Part shown: piece after piece, positions 8,817 through 18,112 of the stretch
How positions within the stretch are numbered: the stretch's first letter is position 1
Layout of the letters: every line of letters starts with the position of its first letter
Origin: Streptomyces sp. Je 1-369
GTDB lineage: Bacteria > Actinomycetota > Actinomycetes > Streptomycetales > Streptomycetaceae
DNA: 64,000 nt
NCBI RefSeq assembly: GCF_026810505.1
Contig: NZ_CP101750.1
Coordinates: forward strand, 7,366,515 to 7,430,514
Direction of reading: 5' to 3'
Notes under the pieces: model-generated
Databases searched by the model: none
The model's input: only the letters and a program-made list of their open reading frames with translations
What the model was told of the DNA's origin: nothing
Program-made: the position numbers and the translations under genes

Positions 8817-9851
8817 TCAGAGCAGGGTGAGCTGAGTGGGTCCCGCGGCGGGCTCGGGCTCCTCGGGCACCCGGATCCGTCGGGCGGCGCCCGCGCGCGT
8901 GGGACCGATGCCGAACTCCTCGGCCAGTTCGTGCACTTGGCGGGTGATGCGGCGCTGGTACCACTTAGGGGCGTAGGCACCCTCCGCGTACAGCCGCTCG
9001 TACCGCCGCACCAGGTGCGGATGGTGGCGGCCGAGCCACTCCATGAACCACTCTCGTGCCCCGGGCCGCAGATGCAGCACCAGCGGCGTCACCGACGTCG
9101 CCCCCGACGCGGCGACGGCCCGCACGGTGGCGCGCAACTGGTCCGGATGGTCGCCCAGGAAGGGGATGACCGGCGCCATCAGGACGCCGCAGCCGATGCC
9201 GTGTTCGGTGAGGGTGCGCACGGCGTCGAGGCGGCGCTCGGGCGCCGGGGTGCCCGGCTCGACCGTGCGCCACAGCTCCTCGTCGGTGAAGCCCACGGAC
9301 ACGGAGATCCCGACGTCCGTCACCGCGGCGGCCTGCCGCAGCAGATCCAGGTCGCGCAGGATCAGCGTGCCCTTGGTCAGGATGGAGAACGGGTTCCCGC
9401 GGTCGCGCAGGGCCGCGATGATCCCCGGCATCAGCCGGTAGCGGCCCTCCGCGCGCTGGTAGCAGTCCACGTTGGTGCCCATGGCGATGTGGTCGCCGTG
9501 CCAGCGCGGCGAGGCGAGCTGGCGCCGCAGCAGTTCGGCGGCGTTGACCTTGACGACGATCTGGCTGTCGAAGCCGAGGCCGGTGTCCAGGTCCAGATAG
9601 CTGTGCGTCTTGCGCGCGAAACAGTAGACGCACGCGTGCGTGCACCCCCGATAGGGGTTGACCGTCCATTCGAACGGCATGCGGGACGCTCCCGGCACGC
9701 GGTTCACGATCGACCTCGCCCGTATCTCGTGGAAGGTGATCCCCCTGAATTCTGGAGTGTCGAACACCCTCGTCGTCACCGCGTCCGCGCCGAACAGCGC
9801 GGCATCCGCGGTGCCACGGCGCGGCCCGTCGGAAAGGTTCTCCCAGCGCAT
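8817..9851 (-). CDS. Rv2578c-family radical SAM protein
   Basis: This is a 344-residue radical SAM enzyme. The cluster motif is CTHACVYC (CxxxCxxC) near residue 73, preceded by NPYRGC, as in the SplB-like/Rv2578c family of unknown reaction. Family members resemble spore photoproduct lyase in the SAM domain, which suggests nucleic acid repair, but this is not established. The ATG at 9851 has GAGGAGG just upstream. A LexA-like palindrome lies 33 bases before the start, overlapping the likely -10 (TATTCT at 9883-9878). That would make the gene DNA-damage inducible. Confidence 0.88.
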   Translation of the reverse strand: MRWENLSDGPRRGTADAALFGADAVTTRVFDTPEFRGITFHEIRARSIVNRVPGASRMPFEWTVNPYRGCTHACVYCFARKTHSYLDLDTGLGFDSQIVVKVNAAELLRRQLASPRWHGDHIAMGTNVDCYQRAEGRYRLMPGIIAALRDRGNPFSILTKGTLILRDLDLLRQAAAVTDVGISVSVGFTDEELWRTVEPGTPAPERRLDAVRTLTEHGIGCGVLMAPVIPFLGDHPDQLRATVRAVAASGATSVTPLVLHLRPGAREWFMEWLGRHHPHLVRRYERLYAEGAYAPKWYQRRITRQVHELAEEFGIGPTRAGAARRIRVPEEPEPAAGPTQLTLL

Positions 9852-9883
9852 GACGCCTCCTCGGTAGCACTGACCACAGAATA

Positions 9884-9895
9884 GAACATACGTTC
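9884..9895 (-). promoter_or_regulatory. LexA/SOS-box candidate GAAC-ATAC-GTTC
   Basis: This is the actinobacterial SOS core GAACNNNNGTTC. It lies directly upstream of, and abutting, the likely -10 element TATTCT (9883-9878, minus strand) of the radical SAM gene. The flanks depart from the full TCGAAC/GTTCGA consensus, so affinity may be modest. The position is right for repression. Confidence 0.55.
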
Positions 9896-10001
9896 CCTTG
9901 ATCGTGCGACCCCTGTCCCGTGTCCCCCGTCTCCGCACCCCGTGTTTGATAGCGTTCCGTCAAGCGCGACCCGCGCGACGCCGCTGCGACCAGGGAGGTT
10001 G

Positions 10002-10061
10002 ATGAATATGGCCCGCCGTACGCGTCATCCGCATGCCCTTGTCCGGGTCGCGGGAGCCTGA
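10002..10061 (+). CDS. Small ORF, possible leader peptide (19 aa)
   Basis: This short frame (MNMARRTRHPHALVRVAGA) has a good ribosome site, AGGGAGG, 6 bases upstream of its ATG. It ends 53 bases before the acetyltransferase gene on the same strand. It is rich in Arg and His. I cannot assign a function. It could be a translational leader or a chance frame. Confidence 0.35.
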   Translation: MNMARRTRHPHALVRVAGA

Positions 10062-10114
10062 ACGAACAGGCCGTCCTGAGCGACCCGGTCGTCGAGAACG
10101 ACCTGGAGAGTCGC

Positions 10115-10654
10115 GTGTCTTCTTCTTCCCTTTCCCTCACCACCGCCGCCGTCCTGTCGACCGAGCGCCTCACCCTGCGGGCCTGGACGGCCGACGAGGT
10201 CACCGACGTCCTCGCGGGCCGGCGTCCGGCCCACTGGGCCGAGGACTTCCCCGCCGACGGGGACCGCGTCATCGCGAGCGTCATCGCCGAGCAGATCGCC
10301 GACGGGCCGCGGGACCCCGGAGCGCACGGCCACCGGCTGATCGTCGAGCGGGAGGGCGGCGCCGTCGTCGGCTCCCTCAGCCTGCTCTGGCCGCCGAGCG
10401 GGAGCGCGGTCGAGTTCGGCTACGGAGTCGTGCCCTCGCGCCGCGGCCGCGGCTACGCCCCCGAGGCAGTACGGGCCCTCACCGCACACGCCCTGACCTC
10501 GCCGGAGGTCACCGTGGCGTACGCCGAGGTGGAACTCGGCAACGAGGCCTCCGTCCGCGTCCTGGAGAAGGCGGGCCTGCACCGCTGGAGCAGTGACGGG
10601 GCGACGGCCCTCTACCGCACGGACGCGCCGGAGCCCGCACCGTCCCGGAAGTAG
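10115..10654 (+). CDS. GNAT-family N-acetyltransferase
   Basis: This is a 179-residue acetyl-CoA-dependent acetyltransferase of the RimJ-like group. It opens TERLTLRAWTADEV. Strand beta4 and the acetyl-CoA loop read VEFGYGVVPSRRGRGYAPEAV, which contains the R-x-x-G-x-G/A pattern. The end VELGNEASVRVLEKAGLHR is the usual final GNAT element. The acceptor substrate is unknown. The GTG start has GGAG at 7 bases. A possible leader peptide precedes it. Confidence 0.85.
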   Translation: MSSSSLSLTTAAVLSTERLTLRAWTADEVTDVLAGRRPAHWAEDFPADGDRVIASVIAEQIADGPRDPGAHGHRLIVEREGGAVVGSLSLLWPPSGSAVEFGYGVVPSRRGRGYAPEAVRALTAHALTSPEVTVAYAEVELGNEASVRVLEKAGLHRWSSDGATALYRTDAPEPAPSRK

Positions 10655-10677
10655 CGGATCCCGGGCCCGGCGGCCGC

Positions 10678-10713
10678 GCGGACCGCCGCCGTCGGGCCCT
10701 TCCCGCGGTCCGC
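10678..10713. terminator. Hairpin after the acetyltransferase gene
   Basis: Arms GCGGACCGC (10678-10686) and GCGGTCCGC (10705-10713) are perfectly complementary with an 18-base loop. The surrounding 100 bases are an imperfect tandem of a GTCCGCCGCCGGGCCCTTCC-like unit, so the repeat itself may explain the pairing. Confidence 0.4.
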
Positions 10714-10764
10714 CGCCGGGCCCTTCCGGCAGGTCCGCCGTCGGATCTGCCGACCGCGCGATGG

Positions 10765-12024
10765 ATGATCGGACGCATGCTCGTCGAGTCCCTGTCCGTC
10801 GCAGCCCTGGCCGTCGTCCTCGTCTGCGCCGTCGTCCGCCCCTTCCGCTGGCCCGAGGCCGCCTTCGCCGTGCCCGCCGCCGGTGTCGTGATCCTGGCCG
10901 GGGCGATCCCGCTCGACGACGTACGGGAGGAGGCCGCCCGGCTCGGACCCGTCATCGGATTCCTCGCGGGCGTCCTCGTCCTCGCCAAGCTCTGCGCCGA
11001 CGAAGGGCTCTTCCGCGCCTGCGGCAGCTGGATGGCGCGCCGGGCCGCGGGGCGGCCCCGCAAGCTGCTCGGCGCCGTCTTCGCCCTCGCCTCGCTGATC
11101 ACCGCGACCCTCAGCCTGGACGCCACCGTGGTCCTCCTGACGCCGGTCGTCTTCGCCACCGCCGCCCGCATGGGCGCCCGCCCCGCGCCGCACGTCTACG
11201 CGAGCGCCCACCTGTCCAACACCGCGTCGCTCCTGCTGCCCGTCTCGAACCTGACGAACCTCCTCGCCTTCACCGCGACCGGCCTGAGCTTCACGCGCTT
11301 CGCGCTGCTCATGACGCTGCCCTGGCTGGTCGCCATCGCGGTCGAGTACGCCGTCTTCCGACGGTTCTTCGCCGCCGACCTCGACGCGCCCGCCGAAGGC
11401 ACCGAGCCCGCGGAACCACCGCGGATGCCACGGTTCGCGCTGGCGACCGTCGCGGCCACCCTCGCCGGATTCGCCGCCGCCTCCGCCCTCGGCGTCGAAC
11501 CCGCCTGGTCGGCCGCGGCCGGTGCGGCCGTCCTCGCGGTACGGGCCCTGCTGCGCCGTCGTACGACACCCGTGGCGATCCTGCGCGCGGCCTCGCTGCC
11601 GTTCCTGGCCTTCGTCCTCGCCCTCGGCATCGTCGTCAGGGCCGTCGTGGACAACGGTCTCGGCGACGCCCTCGGTCGGGTCCTGCCGGACGGCACCGCG
11701 CTGCCCGCGCTGCTCGGCACCGCCGCCGTCGCCGCGCTGCTCGCCAACCTGATCAACAACCTGCCCGCCGTCCTCGCCCTGGTCCCGCTGGCCGCCCCGG
11801 CCGGCCCCGGAGCCGTGCTCGCCGTGCTCATCGGCGTGAACATCGGACCCAACCTCACCTACGCCGGATCGCTCGCCACGCTGCTGTGGCGCCGCATCGC
11901 CCACCAGCACGAACACGACGTCAGCCTCGCGCGGTTCACCCGCCTCGGACTCCTCACCACCCCCGCCGCCCTGGTCCTGTCCACCCTCGCACTGTGGGTC
12001 TCCCTGCGGCTCCTGCCGGGCTGA
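10765..12024 (+). CDS. ArsB/SLC13-type ion transporter
   Basis: This is a 419-residue integral membrane protein with about 10-12 hydrophobic segments. Family-like re-entrant motifs are TATLSLDATVVLLTPVVFA, LANLINNLPAVLAL and GVNIGPNLTYAGSLATLLW. These match the arsenite/anion permease superfamily (ArsB/NhaD type). The real substrate is unknown, and no ars regulator or reductase is adjacent. Two starts are possible, ATG 10765 (MIGRMLVESL) or ATG 10777 (MLVESL). Neither has a strong ribosome site. Confidence 0.8.
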   Translation: MIGRMLVESLSVAALAVVLVCAVVRPFRWPEAAFAVPAAGVVILAGAIPLDDVREEAARLGPVIGFLAGVLVLAKLCADEGLFRACGSWMARRAAGRPRKLLGAVFALASLITATLSLDATVVLLTPVVFATAARMGARPAPHVYASAHLSNTASLLLPVSNLTNLLAFTATGLSFTRFALLMTLPWLVAIAVEYAVFRRFFAADLDAPAEGTEPAEPPRMPRFALATVAATLAGFAAASALGVEPAWSAAAGAAVLAVRALLRRRTTPVAILRAASLPFLAFVLALGIVVRAVVDNGLGDALGRVLPDGTALPALLGTAAVAALLANLINNLPAVLALVPLAAPAGPGAVLAVLIGVNIGPNLTYAGSLATLLWRRIAHQHEHDVSLARFTRLGLLTTPAALVLSTLALWVSLRLLPG

Positions 12025-12120
12025 TCACGCCCGTTGCAGGGGACCCGATTTGGGAGGCCGGTGCGGCGGGTGGTTGGCTTTCCGCGAAGCACCCGAGTCA
12101 CAACTGCTGGAGGAAGTGCA

Positions 12121-12564
12121 ATGGCGCAGGTCGAGGCGGTCACCGAGCGGATCATCACGGCACAGCCGGACGATGTCTTCGACGCGCTGGCCGACTACAA
12201 CGGCACGCGGGAGAAGCTCCTTTCGGAGCACTTCAGCGAGTACGAGGTGCGCGAGGGCGGCGACGGGGAGGGCACCCTCGTCCACTGGAAGCTGCAGGCC
12301 ACCAGCAAGCGCATCCGTGACTGCCTCCTCGAGGTCAGCGAGCCCACCGACGGCGAACTCGTCGAGAAGGACCGCAACTCCTCCATGGTCACGACCTGGA
12401 CGGTGACCCCGGCGGGCGAGGGCAAGTCCCGCGTGGTCGTCACCACCGTGTGGAACGGCGCGGGCGGCATCGGCGGTTTCTTCGAGAAGACCTTCGCGCC
12501 CAAGGGCCTCGGGCGGATCTACGACACCGTGCTCGCCAACCTCGCCGCCGAGGTCGAGAAGTAG
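12121..12564 (+). CDS. SRPBCC-family protein (polyketide cyclase/START-like)
   Basis: This is a 147-residue single-domain protein of the helix-grip SRPBCC fold. The opening VEAVTERIITAQPDDVFDALADY is the typical first strand and helix. The C-terminal helix FEKTFAPKGLGRIYDTVLANLAAEVEK closes the ligand cavity. Members bind hydrophobic ligands or act as cyclases; nothing nearby indicates a ligand. The ATG at 12121 has GGAGGAAG at 8 bases, which rules out the longer frame starting upstream. Confidence 0.85.
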   Translation: MAQVEAVTERIITAQPDDVFDALADYNGTREKLLSEHFSEYEVREGGDGEGTLVHWKLQATSKRIRDCLLEVSEPTDGELVEKDRNSSMVTTWTVTPAGEGKSRVVVTTVWNGAGGIGGFFEKTFAPKGLGRIYDTVLANLAAEVEK

Positions 12565-12728
12565 CTCCCGCGGCGGAGCGGGCGACCGAAGGCCGGGCGG
12601 CCAACTCCCGCCTACGCCATAAGGGTTGTTGCCACGCTCACCGTTTCGAGTGGTTTTCTGTTCGGCTCCGTTGTACGCCGTAGGGCTCCGACCGGCGCAT
12701 ACGCCCGCGGGGCCCCACGTGACGCCGA

Positions 12729-12790
12729 CTCGTCGCGCTTGCTCCCAGTTGTCGCGTAATGCGAGAAATGGGCGGCGCAAGCGCGACGAG
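12729..12790 (+). repeat. 14-bp perfect inverted repeat before the MFS gene
   Basis: CTCGTCGCGCTTGC (12729-12742) and GCAAGCGCGACGAG (12777-12790) pair perfectly around a 34-base loop. The right arm ends at the ribosome site (GGGGAG) of the GTG start at 12802. It could be an operator pair or an mRNA hairpin that touches the ribosome site. Confidence 0.6.
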
Positions 12791-12801
12791 GGGAGCAGTA
12801 C

Positions 12802-15279
12802 GTGGGCGGGACGACGCTGGTGCAGGTCGCCGAGCAGGACGAACGGCAGTATGAGGCGGTCGAGCAGGACCCAGTGCCTGGGCCGGACGGCCGGGCGGAC
12901 GGCCCGGCAGCGGGAGAGGATCCGCCCGGGCCACCACCCGCGCCGCACGAACCGGCCGCCGAACACCTCAGTCCCGGCCGCGTCCGGATGGTGTTCGTCG
13001 GGCTGATGCTCGCGCTGCTCCTCGCCGCGCTGGAGCAGATGATCGTCGCCACCGCGCTCCCGAAGATCGTCGGTGAGCTGCACGGCCTCGACAAGATGTC
13101 CTGGGCGATCACCGCCTACCTGCTCACCTCCACCATCGGCCTGCCCATCTACGGCAAGCTCGGCGACCTCTTCGGACGCAAGGGCGTCTTCCAGTTCGCG
13201 ATCGTCGTCTTCGTCATCGGCTCGGCGCTCGCCGGCTGGTCACGGTCGATGGAGCAGCTGATCGCCTTCCGCGCCCTTCAGGGCGTCGGCGCGGGCGGCC
13301 TCATGATCGGCGTGCAGGCGATCATCGCGGACATCGTGCCGCCCCGGCAGCGCGGCCGCTACATGGGCCTGATCGGCGCCGCGTTCGGCCTCGCCTCGGT
13401 CGCGGGCCCCCTGCTCGGCGGCTTCTTCACCGACCACGCCTCCTGGCGCTGGTGCTTCTACTTCAACGTGCCCTTCGGGCTCGTCACCCTCCTCGTCGTC
13501 TCGCTCGTCCTGAAGCTGCCCAAGCCCACCGCGCGGGCGCGGATCGACGTCCTCGGCGCGCTGTTGCTCGCCGCCGCCTCCACCTGCCTGGTCCTGCTGA
13601 CCAGTTGGGGCGGGACCGAGTACGCGTGGGGTGACCGCGTGATCCTGGGGCTCGGTGCCGGAGCGGTCGTGGCGAGCGCGCTCTTCCTCGTCGCCGAGAA
13701 GTTCGCGGCAGAACCGATCATTCCGCTGCGCCTGTTCCGTGATCCGGTCTTCAACATCACCGGTCTTGTAGGCATGGTCGTCGGAATCGCCCTCTTCGGA
13801 GCGGCCAGTTACCTGCCGACCTTCCTCCAGATGGTCGACGGCGCGAGCGCCACCGAGTCCGGCCTCCTCATGCTGCCGATGATGGGCGGCATCGTCGGCG
13901 CGTCGATCGTCTCCGGGCAGCTCATCAGCCACACGGGCCGCTACAAGATCTACCCGATCGTCGGCGGGGTCCTCTCCGTCATCGGCATGTGGCTCCTCTC
14001 GCGCCTCGAAGTCGACACATCCCGGCTCGAGTACAGCATCTGGATGGCGGTGCTCGGCGCGGGCATCGGCCTGGTCATGCCGGTCCTGGTGCTCGCCGTG
14101 CAGAACGCGGTACGCCCCGCCGACCTCGGCACCGCCACCAGCGCCAACAACTACTTCCGGCAGATCGGTGGCAGCGTGGGCGCCGCGATCTTCGGCACCC
14201 TCTTCGCGAACCGGCTCGCCGACGCGCTCGCGGACCGGCTCCCCGCCGGCTCCGGCCAGGCGGTGCCCGACGCCGAGTCCATCACCCCGCAGCTCGTCCA
14301 CGCGCTGCCCGCGCCGCTGCGCGACGGCTACATCCAGGCCTACGCGGACGCCATGCCGCGGATCTTCCTCTACTTGGTGCCGGTGCTCGTCCTCGGCATG
14401 CTGCTCGCCTTCTTCCTCAAGGAGACCCCCCTGTTGTCCAGCGCACCCTCCACCCACGCACCCGCCGCCGAAGCCGGGGCCGTCGGCGCCGTCCCGCACG
14501 CCCGCACGACGACGTACACCGCCGGGGTCCCGGTCTGCGGCACCGTGCAGCACCCCGACGGCACCGTGGTGCCGCGCGCGGCCCTCACCCTCATCGACGT
14601 GGCGGGACGGCAGATCGGGCGCGGCGCGAGCGGCGACGACGGGCGGTACGCCCTCGCGACGCCCGGCACCGGGTCGTTCGTCCTGATCGCGGCCGCAGGC
14701 GGGCACCAGCCGCAGGCCGTCACTGTCACCGTCGGGGAGCGGCCCGTCGAGCTCGACGTGGTCCTCGGCGGGGCGGGGCGCCTCGCGGGGACCGTGGTGA
14801 CCGCCGACGGCACGCCGGTCAGGGACGCCGCCGTCACCCTCACCGACGTCCGCGGCGAGGTCGTCGCCACGACCCGCAGCGGACGCGAGGGCGGCTACGT
14901 CATCACGGAGCTGGTGGCGGGCGAGTACACCCTGGCCGCGAGCGCCCCCGCGTTCCGCCCCGCCGCGCTCCCCGTCACCGTGCAGGCCTCGCGCGAGACG
15001 CGGCAGGACGTCGAGCTCGCGGGCGGCGCGGTGCTGCGCGGCACCGTGCGGGCGGGCGGCGGACGGCCCGTCGAGGACGCGCGCGTCACCCTGCTCGACG
15101 CGGCGGGCAACGTCGTCGACACCCTGACCACTCAGGTGGACGGCACCTTCCGTTTCGTCGACCTGTCCTCCGGCGAGTACACCGTGATCGCGGCGGGTTA
15201 CCCGCCGGTCGCCACCGTCCTGCAGGTCGCGGGCGGCGGCCGCACGGAGCGGGACCTGCAGCTCGGTCACGAGGACTGA
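12802..15279 (+). CDS. DHA2-type MFS exporter with three C-terminal carboxypeptidase-regulatory-like repeats
   Basis: This is an 825-residue drug:H+ antiporter fused to beta-sandwich repeats. Residues 1-58 are a Pro/Gly-rich hydrophilic tail. About 14 membrane segments follow (60-550). Motif A is seen in [13 protein letters not shown] and motif C-like in [14 protein letters not shown]. Three CarboxypepD_reg-like repeats lie near 574-653, 654-740 and 741-825. Each has the pattern G-x-V-x-x-x-D/G-G-x-P-V-x-x-A-x-V-T-L followed by a DGxY/F strand. With 14 spans the repeats should be cytoplasmic. The GTG start follows GAGGGGAG. The ligand is unknown. Confidence 0.9.
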   Translation: MGGTTLVQVAEQDERQYEAVEQDPVPGPDGRADGPAAGEDPPGPPPAPHEPAAEHLSPGRVRMVFVGLMLALLLAALEQMIVATALPKIVGELHGLDKMSWAITAYLLTSTIGLPIYGKLGDLFGRKGVFQFAIVVFVIGSALAGWSRSMEQLIAFRALQGVGAGGLMIGVQAIIADIVPPRQRGRYMGLIGAAFGLASVAGPLLGGFFTDHASWRWCFYFNVPFGLVTLLVVSLVLKLPKPTARARIDVLGALLLAAASTCLVLLTSWGGTEYAWGDRVILGLGAGAVVASALFLVAEKFAAEPIIPLRLFRDPVFNITGLVGMVVGIALFGAASYLPTFLQMVDGASATESGLLMLPMMGGIVGASIVSGQLISHTGRYKIYPIVGGVLSVIGMWLLSRLEVDTSRLEYSIWMAVLGAGIGLVMPVLVLAVQNAVRPADLGTATSANNYFRQIGGSVGAAIFGTLFANRLADALADRLPAGSGQAVPDAESITPQLVHALPAPLRDGYIQAYADAMPRIFLYLVPVLVLGMLLAFFLKETPLLSSAPSTHAPAAEAGAVGAVPHARTTTYTAGVPVCGTVQHPDGTVVPRAALTLIDVAGRQIGRGASGDDGRYALATPGTGSFVLIAAAGGHQPQAVTVTVGERPVELDVVLGGAGRLAGTVVTADGTPVRDAAVTLTDVRGEVVATTRSGREGGYVITELVAGEYTLAASAPAFRPAALPVTVQASRETRQDVELAGGAVLRGTVRAGGGRPVEDARVTLLDAAGNVVDTLTTQVDGTFRFVDLSSGEYTVIAAGYPPVATVLQVAGGGRTERDLQLGHED

Positions 15280-15306
15280 GGGGTTCCGGCGGCGGGGCTC
15301 GGGGGC

Positions 15307-15348
15307 GGGCACCGGCGGGGCGCGCCGTGGGGGCGTGCGCCGGTGCCC
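15307..15348 (+). terminator. Hairpin terminator after the MFS gene
   Basis: Arms GGGCACCGGCG (15307-15317) and CGCCGGTGCCC (15338-15348) are perfectly paired with a 20-base loop. The hairpin starts 28 bases past the stop codon. There is no U tract, as is usual in Streptomyces. Confidence 0.6.
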
Positions 15349-15457
15349 CGGACGGTCCGGGCCAATTCCCGTATTGCCCGGCACGGCAACCTGCGCCCGC
15401 CGTACGGTGGTTGGTGGCGGCTCAGATCTTGCGCTGCCGCGGGAAGGAGCATGGGCC

Positions 15458-17968
15458 ATGGAACAGGGCACTCCGGACGAGCCGCTGACGCAGAGTGCCG
15501 CGTCCGGCCGCATCCCACTCGCCGTGGTCGTCGTCGACGGCACCGGACTCGTCTCGCACTGGAGCATCGGTGCCCGCCGCCTCTTCGGGTACGAGAAAGA
15601 GGAGGCCGTCGGCCGTCCGGTGGGCGACCTGCTTCCGGTGCACGGCGCGATCCCCGAGGACCGCGAGCCCTACGGGGCGTTCGACGGGCTGGGTCCCGAC
15701 CTGGAGACCTCCCTCGACCGGCGCATCTCCTACCCCGCCGCCGGGCGTGCGCGGCTCACCGGATCGAGGAGCGGCGGCGACTGCCGCGTCGACGTGCTCT
15801 GGTGGGCGTACCCCCTGGTCGGGCCGGGATCCGAGCGGCTCCTCGTGCTCGCGGCGGACGCCGCGCGCCTCGCAGCGGCCGACGAGCCCGGAAGCGGCCC
15901 GGACGGTCGCTCCGAACGGAACGGGCGGGACGAGCGAAACGGGCGGGACGAACGGAGTGAACGGAGCGAACGGGACGTGCAGGTCGAGCGCATCGCGCCC
16001 GGCTTCGCCCTGCACACGGACTTCCCCGGCGCGGACGAACTCGCCGCCCGGCTCCCCGAGATCCTGCCGAGCATGAGCGTGGGCGAAAGTGCCCGCATCG
16101 TCGCCCAGGTGCTGGAACTCGGCTATCCCGTCCTGGAGTTCAGTCACCACGACCGGGTGCCCGTCACCCCGGACTGGGGCGTCGCCCGCCGCGCCGAACG
16201 CAAGGAGCGCAGGCAGCGCGCCGCACAGGCGGCCGCCCGCGGCGTGCCGGTGGCCCCCGACACCGTGGACGACGAGGTCGAGGACCTCGAGTACGCGGCC
16301 GTGCGCGAGCACCTCGAATTCCTCAACGAGGTCAGCGGGCGGATCGGCTCCTCGCTCGACCTGTCGCGGACCATCCTGGAGGTCAGCAGGGCGGTCGTGC
16401 CGCGCTTCACGGACGTCGCGGGCACTTATCTGCGCGAGCAGGTCGTCGCCGGTGAGGGCTTTCCCGAGGGCCCGCCGGACGAGACCACGATGTGGCACCG
16501 GGTCGCGGTGGAGCACACCGACGAACCGGGCCGCTGGGACGACGTGGTGCCGGTCGGCGAGTCCATGCCGTTCCCCGCCCACACGCCGTTCTTCCAGTGC
16601 ATGACCTCCGGTGACCCGGTGCTCGTGCCCCGCATCACCGAGGAGATGGGCAACGCCATCGCCTCCCAGTTCGAGAAGCGCGACATCCGTCCGCTGATCA
16701 ACCACCGCTCGATGCTCGTCGTCCCGCTCAAGGCGCGCAACGTGGTGCTCGGCTTCATGATCCTGCTCCGCCACCGTGAGCGGCCCGTCTTCAACGACAT
16801 GGACCGCGTCACCGGCGCCGAACTGGCCGCCCGCGCGGGTCTCGTGCTCGACAACGCCCGCATGTACACGTACCAGGAGAGCGTCGCCGACACCCTCCAG
16901 GACAGCATGCTGCCGCACATCCAGCCCCGGATGGCCGGCTGCGACATCGCCACCCGTTACCTCCCCGGCACACTCCTCGGCCGGGTGGGCGGCGACTGGT
17001 TCGACTCCGTGAAACTGCCCGGCTCAAGGACCGCGCTCGTCGTCGGCGACGTCATGGGCCACGGCCTCAACTCCGCTGCGATGATGGGCCAGTTGCGCAC
17101 GGCCGTGCAGACCATGGCCGCCCTCGACCTGCCGCCCGAGCAGCTCCTGCGCAACCTCGACGACCTCGCCCAGCGTCTTGGCGAGCACTACCTGGCGACC
17201 TGCCTGTACGCGGTCTACGACCCGATCGCCGGTGAGCTGCACCTCGTCAACGCGGGGCACATCCCGCCCGTCCTGGTGCGCGCGGCGGACGGCCGCAGCG
17301 AACTCCTCGACCTGCCCACCGGCGCGCCCATCGGCGTCGGCGGTGTGCCCTTCGAGTCGGTCACGATGCGGGTGGCGCCCGGCGACCGGCTCCTGATGTG
17401 CACGGACGGCCTCGTCGAGGTCCGCGGCGAGGACATCGGCGTCGGCCTCGCCACGCTCACCGAGTCCGCCGCGCACCCCGCCGCCTCCATGGACGACGCC
17501 TGCGACACGATCATCCGCGCCCTCAACACGCGCGGCGGCCGCAAGGACGACGTGGCGCTCCTGATGGCCAGGCTCAACGGAATCCCGGCCGAGAACGTCG
17601 CGCACTGGCGGCTGGCCGTCGACCCCGCGGAGGTGGGCAGGGCCCGCGACATGGTCCGCGCCCAGCTGCGGGGCTGGTCCCTGGAGGGGGTGAGCGACAC
17701 CGCCGAGCTGGTCGTCAGCGAGCTCGTCACCAACGTCGTGCGCCACTCCCGCAGCAGCAGGATCGACCTGCGCATGGTCCGCTCCGGGGTCCTGGTGTGC
17801 GAGGTCGAGGACGACGACCAGACCCTGCCGACGCTGCTCAGTGCGGGCCCGGGGGACGAGTTCGGGCGCGGTCTGCGCGTCGTCAGCGGGCTCGCGAAGG
17901 AGTGGGGGACCAGCCGGACACGCGCGGGCAAGACGGTCTGGTGCGAACTGGCGCTGCCGCGGCGCTAG
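15458..17968 (+). CDS. PAS-GAF-SpoIIE phosphatase-HATPase signalling protein
   Basis: This is an 836-residue multidomain regulator of the RsbU/SpoIIE type. It probably dephosphorylates an anti-anti-sigma factor and also carries a kinase-like ATPase domain. It has PAS (about 15-100), a charged low-complexity spacer of Glu-Arg-Asn-Gly repeats (148-175), GAF (about 285-430), and a PP2C/SpoIIE domain (about 475-680) with GRVGGDWFD, VVGDVMGHG, HLVNAGHIPP and MCTDGLVEVRG, the metal-binding Asp motifs. It ends in a HATPase_c domain (about 715-836) with ELVVSELVTNVVRHS and GRGLRVVSGLAKEWG. The ATG at 15458 is set by GGAAGGAG at 8-9 bases. No partner sigma factor is adjacent. Confidence 0.93.
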   Translation: MEQGTPDEPLTQSAASGRIPLAVVVVDGTGLVSHWSIGARRLFGYEKEEAVGRPVGDLLPVHGAIPEDREPYGAFDGLGPDLETSLDRRISYPAAGRARLTGSRSGGDCRVDVLWWAYPLVGPGSERLLVLAADAARLAAADEPGSGPDGRSERNGRDERNGRDERSERSERDVQVERIAPGFALHTDFPGADELAARLPEILPSMSVGESARIVAQVLELGYPVLEFSHHDRVPVTPDWGVARRAERKERRQRAAQAAARGVPVAPDTVDDEVEDLEYAAVREHLEFLNEVSGRIGSSLDLSRTILEVSRAVVPRFTDVAGTYLREQVVAGEGFPEGPPDETTMWHRVAVEHTDEPGRWDDVVPVGESMPFPAHTPFFQCMTSGDPVLVPRITEEMGNAIASQFEKRDIRPLINHRSMLVVPLKARNVVLGFMILLRHRERPVFNDMDRVTGAELAARAGLVLDNARMYTYQESVADTLQDSMLPHIQPRMAGCDIATRYLPGTLLGRVGGDWFDSVKLPGSRTALVVGDVMGHGLNSAAMMGQLRTAVQTMAALDLPPEQLLRNLDDLAQRLGEHYLATCLYAVYDPIAGELHLVNAGHIPPVLVRAADGRSELLDLPTGAPIGVGGVPFESVTMRVAPGDRLLMCTDGLVEVRGEDIGVGLATLTESAAHPAASMDDACDTIIRALNTRGGRKDDVALLMARLNGIPAENVAHWRLAVDPAEVGRARDMVRAQLRGWSLEGVSDTAELVVSELVTNVVRHSRSSRIDLRMVRSGVLVCEVEDDDQTLPTLLSAGPGDEFGRGLRVVSGLAKEWGTSRTRAGKTVWCELALPRR

Positions 17969-18112
17969 GGCCTGTGTCCGAAGTCCCGCCTGCCCCGACC
18001 TGTCGAATGCACGGGGAAGGAATGCGCGGGCGCTTGTGAGTGCGACCGGGGCGCGGTAGACCGATCTTGTCGTCGGCTTCGGCGGCCTCGTCGCACCCCG
18101 GGGAGCACGGAC

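Noticed and set aside
10765..12024. Calling the ArsB-like transporter an arsenite pump
   Set aside because: No arsR of the metal-binding type, arsC or acr gene lies nearby, and the superfamily covers several anions.
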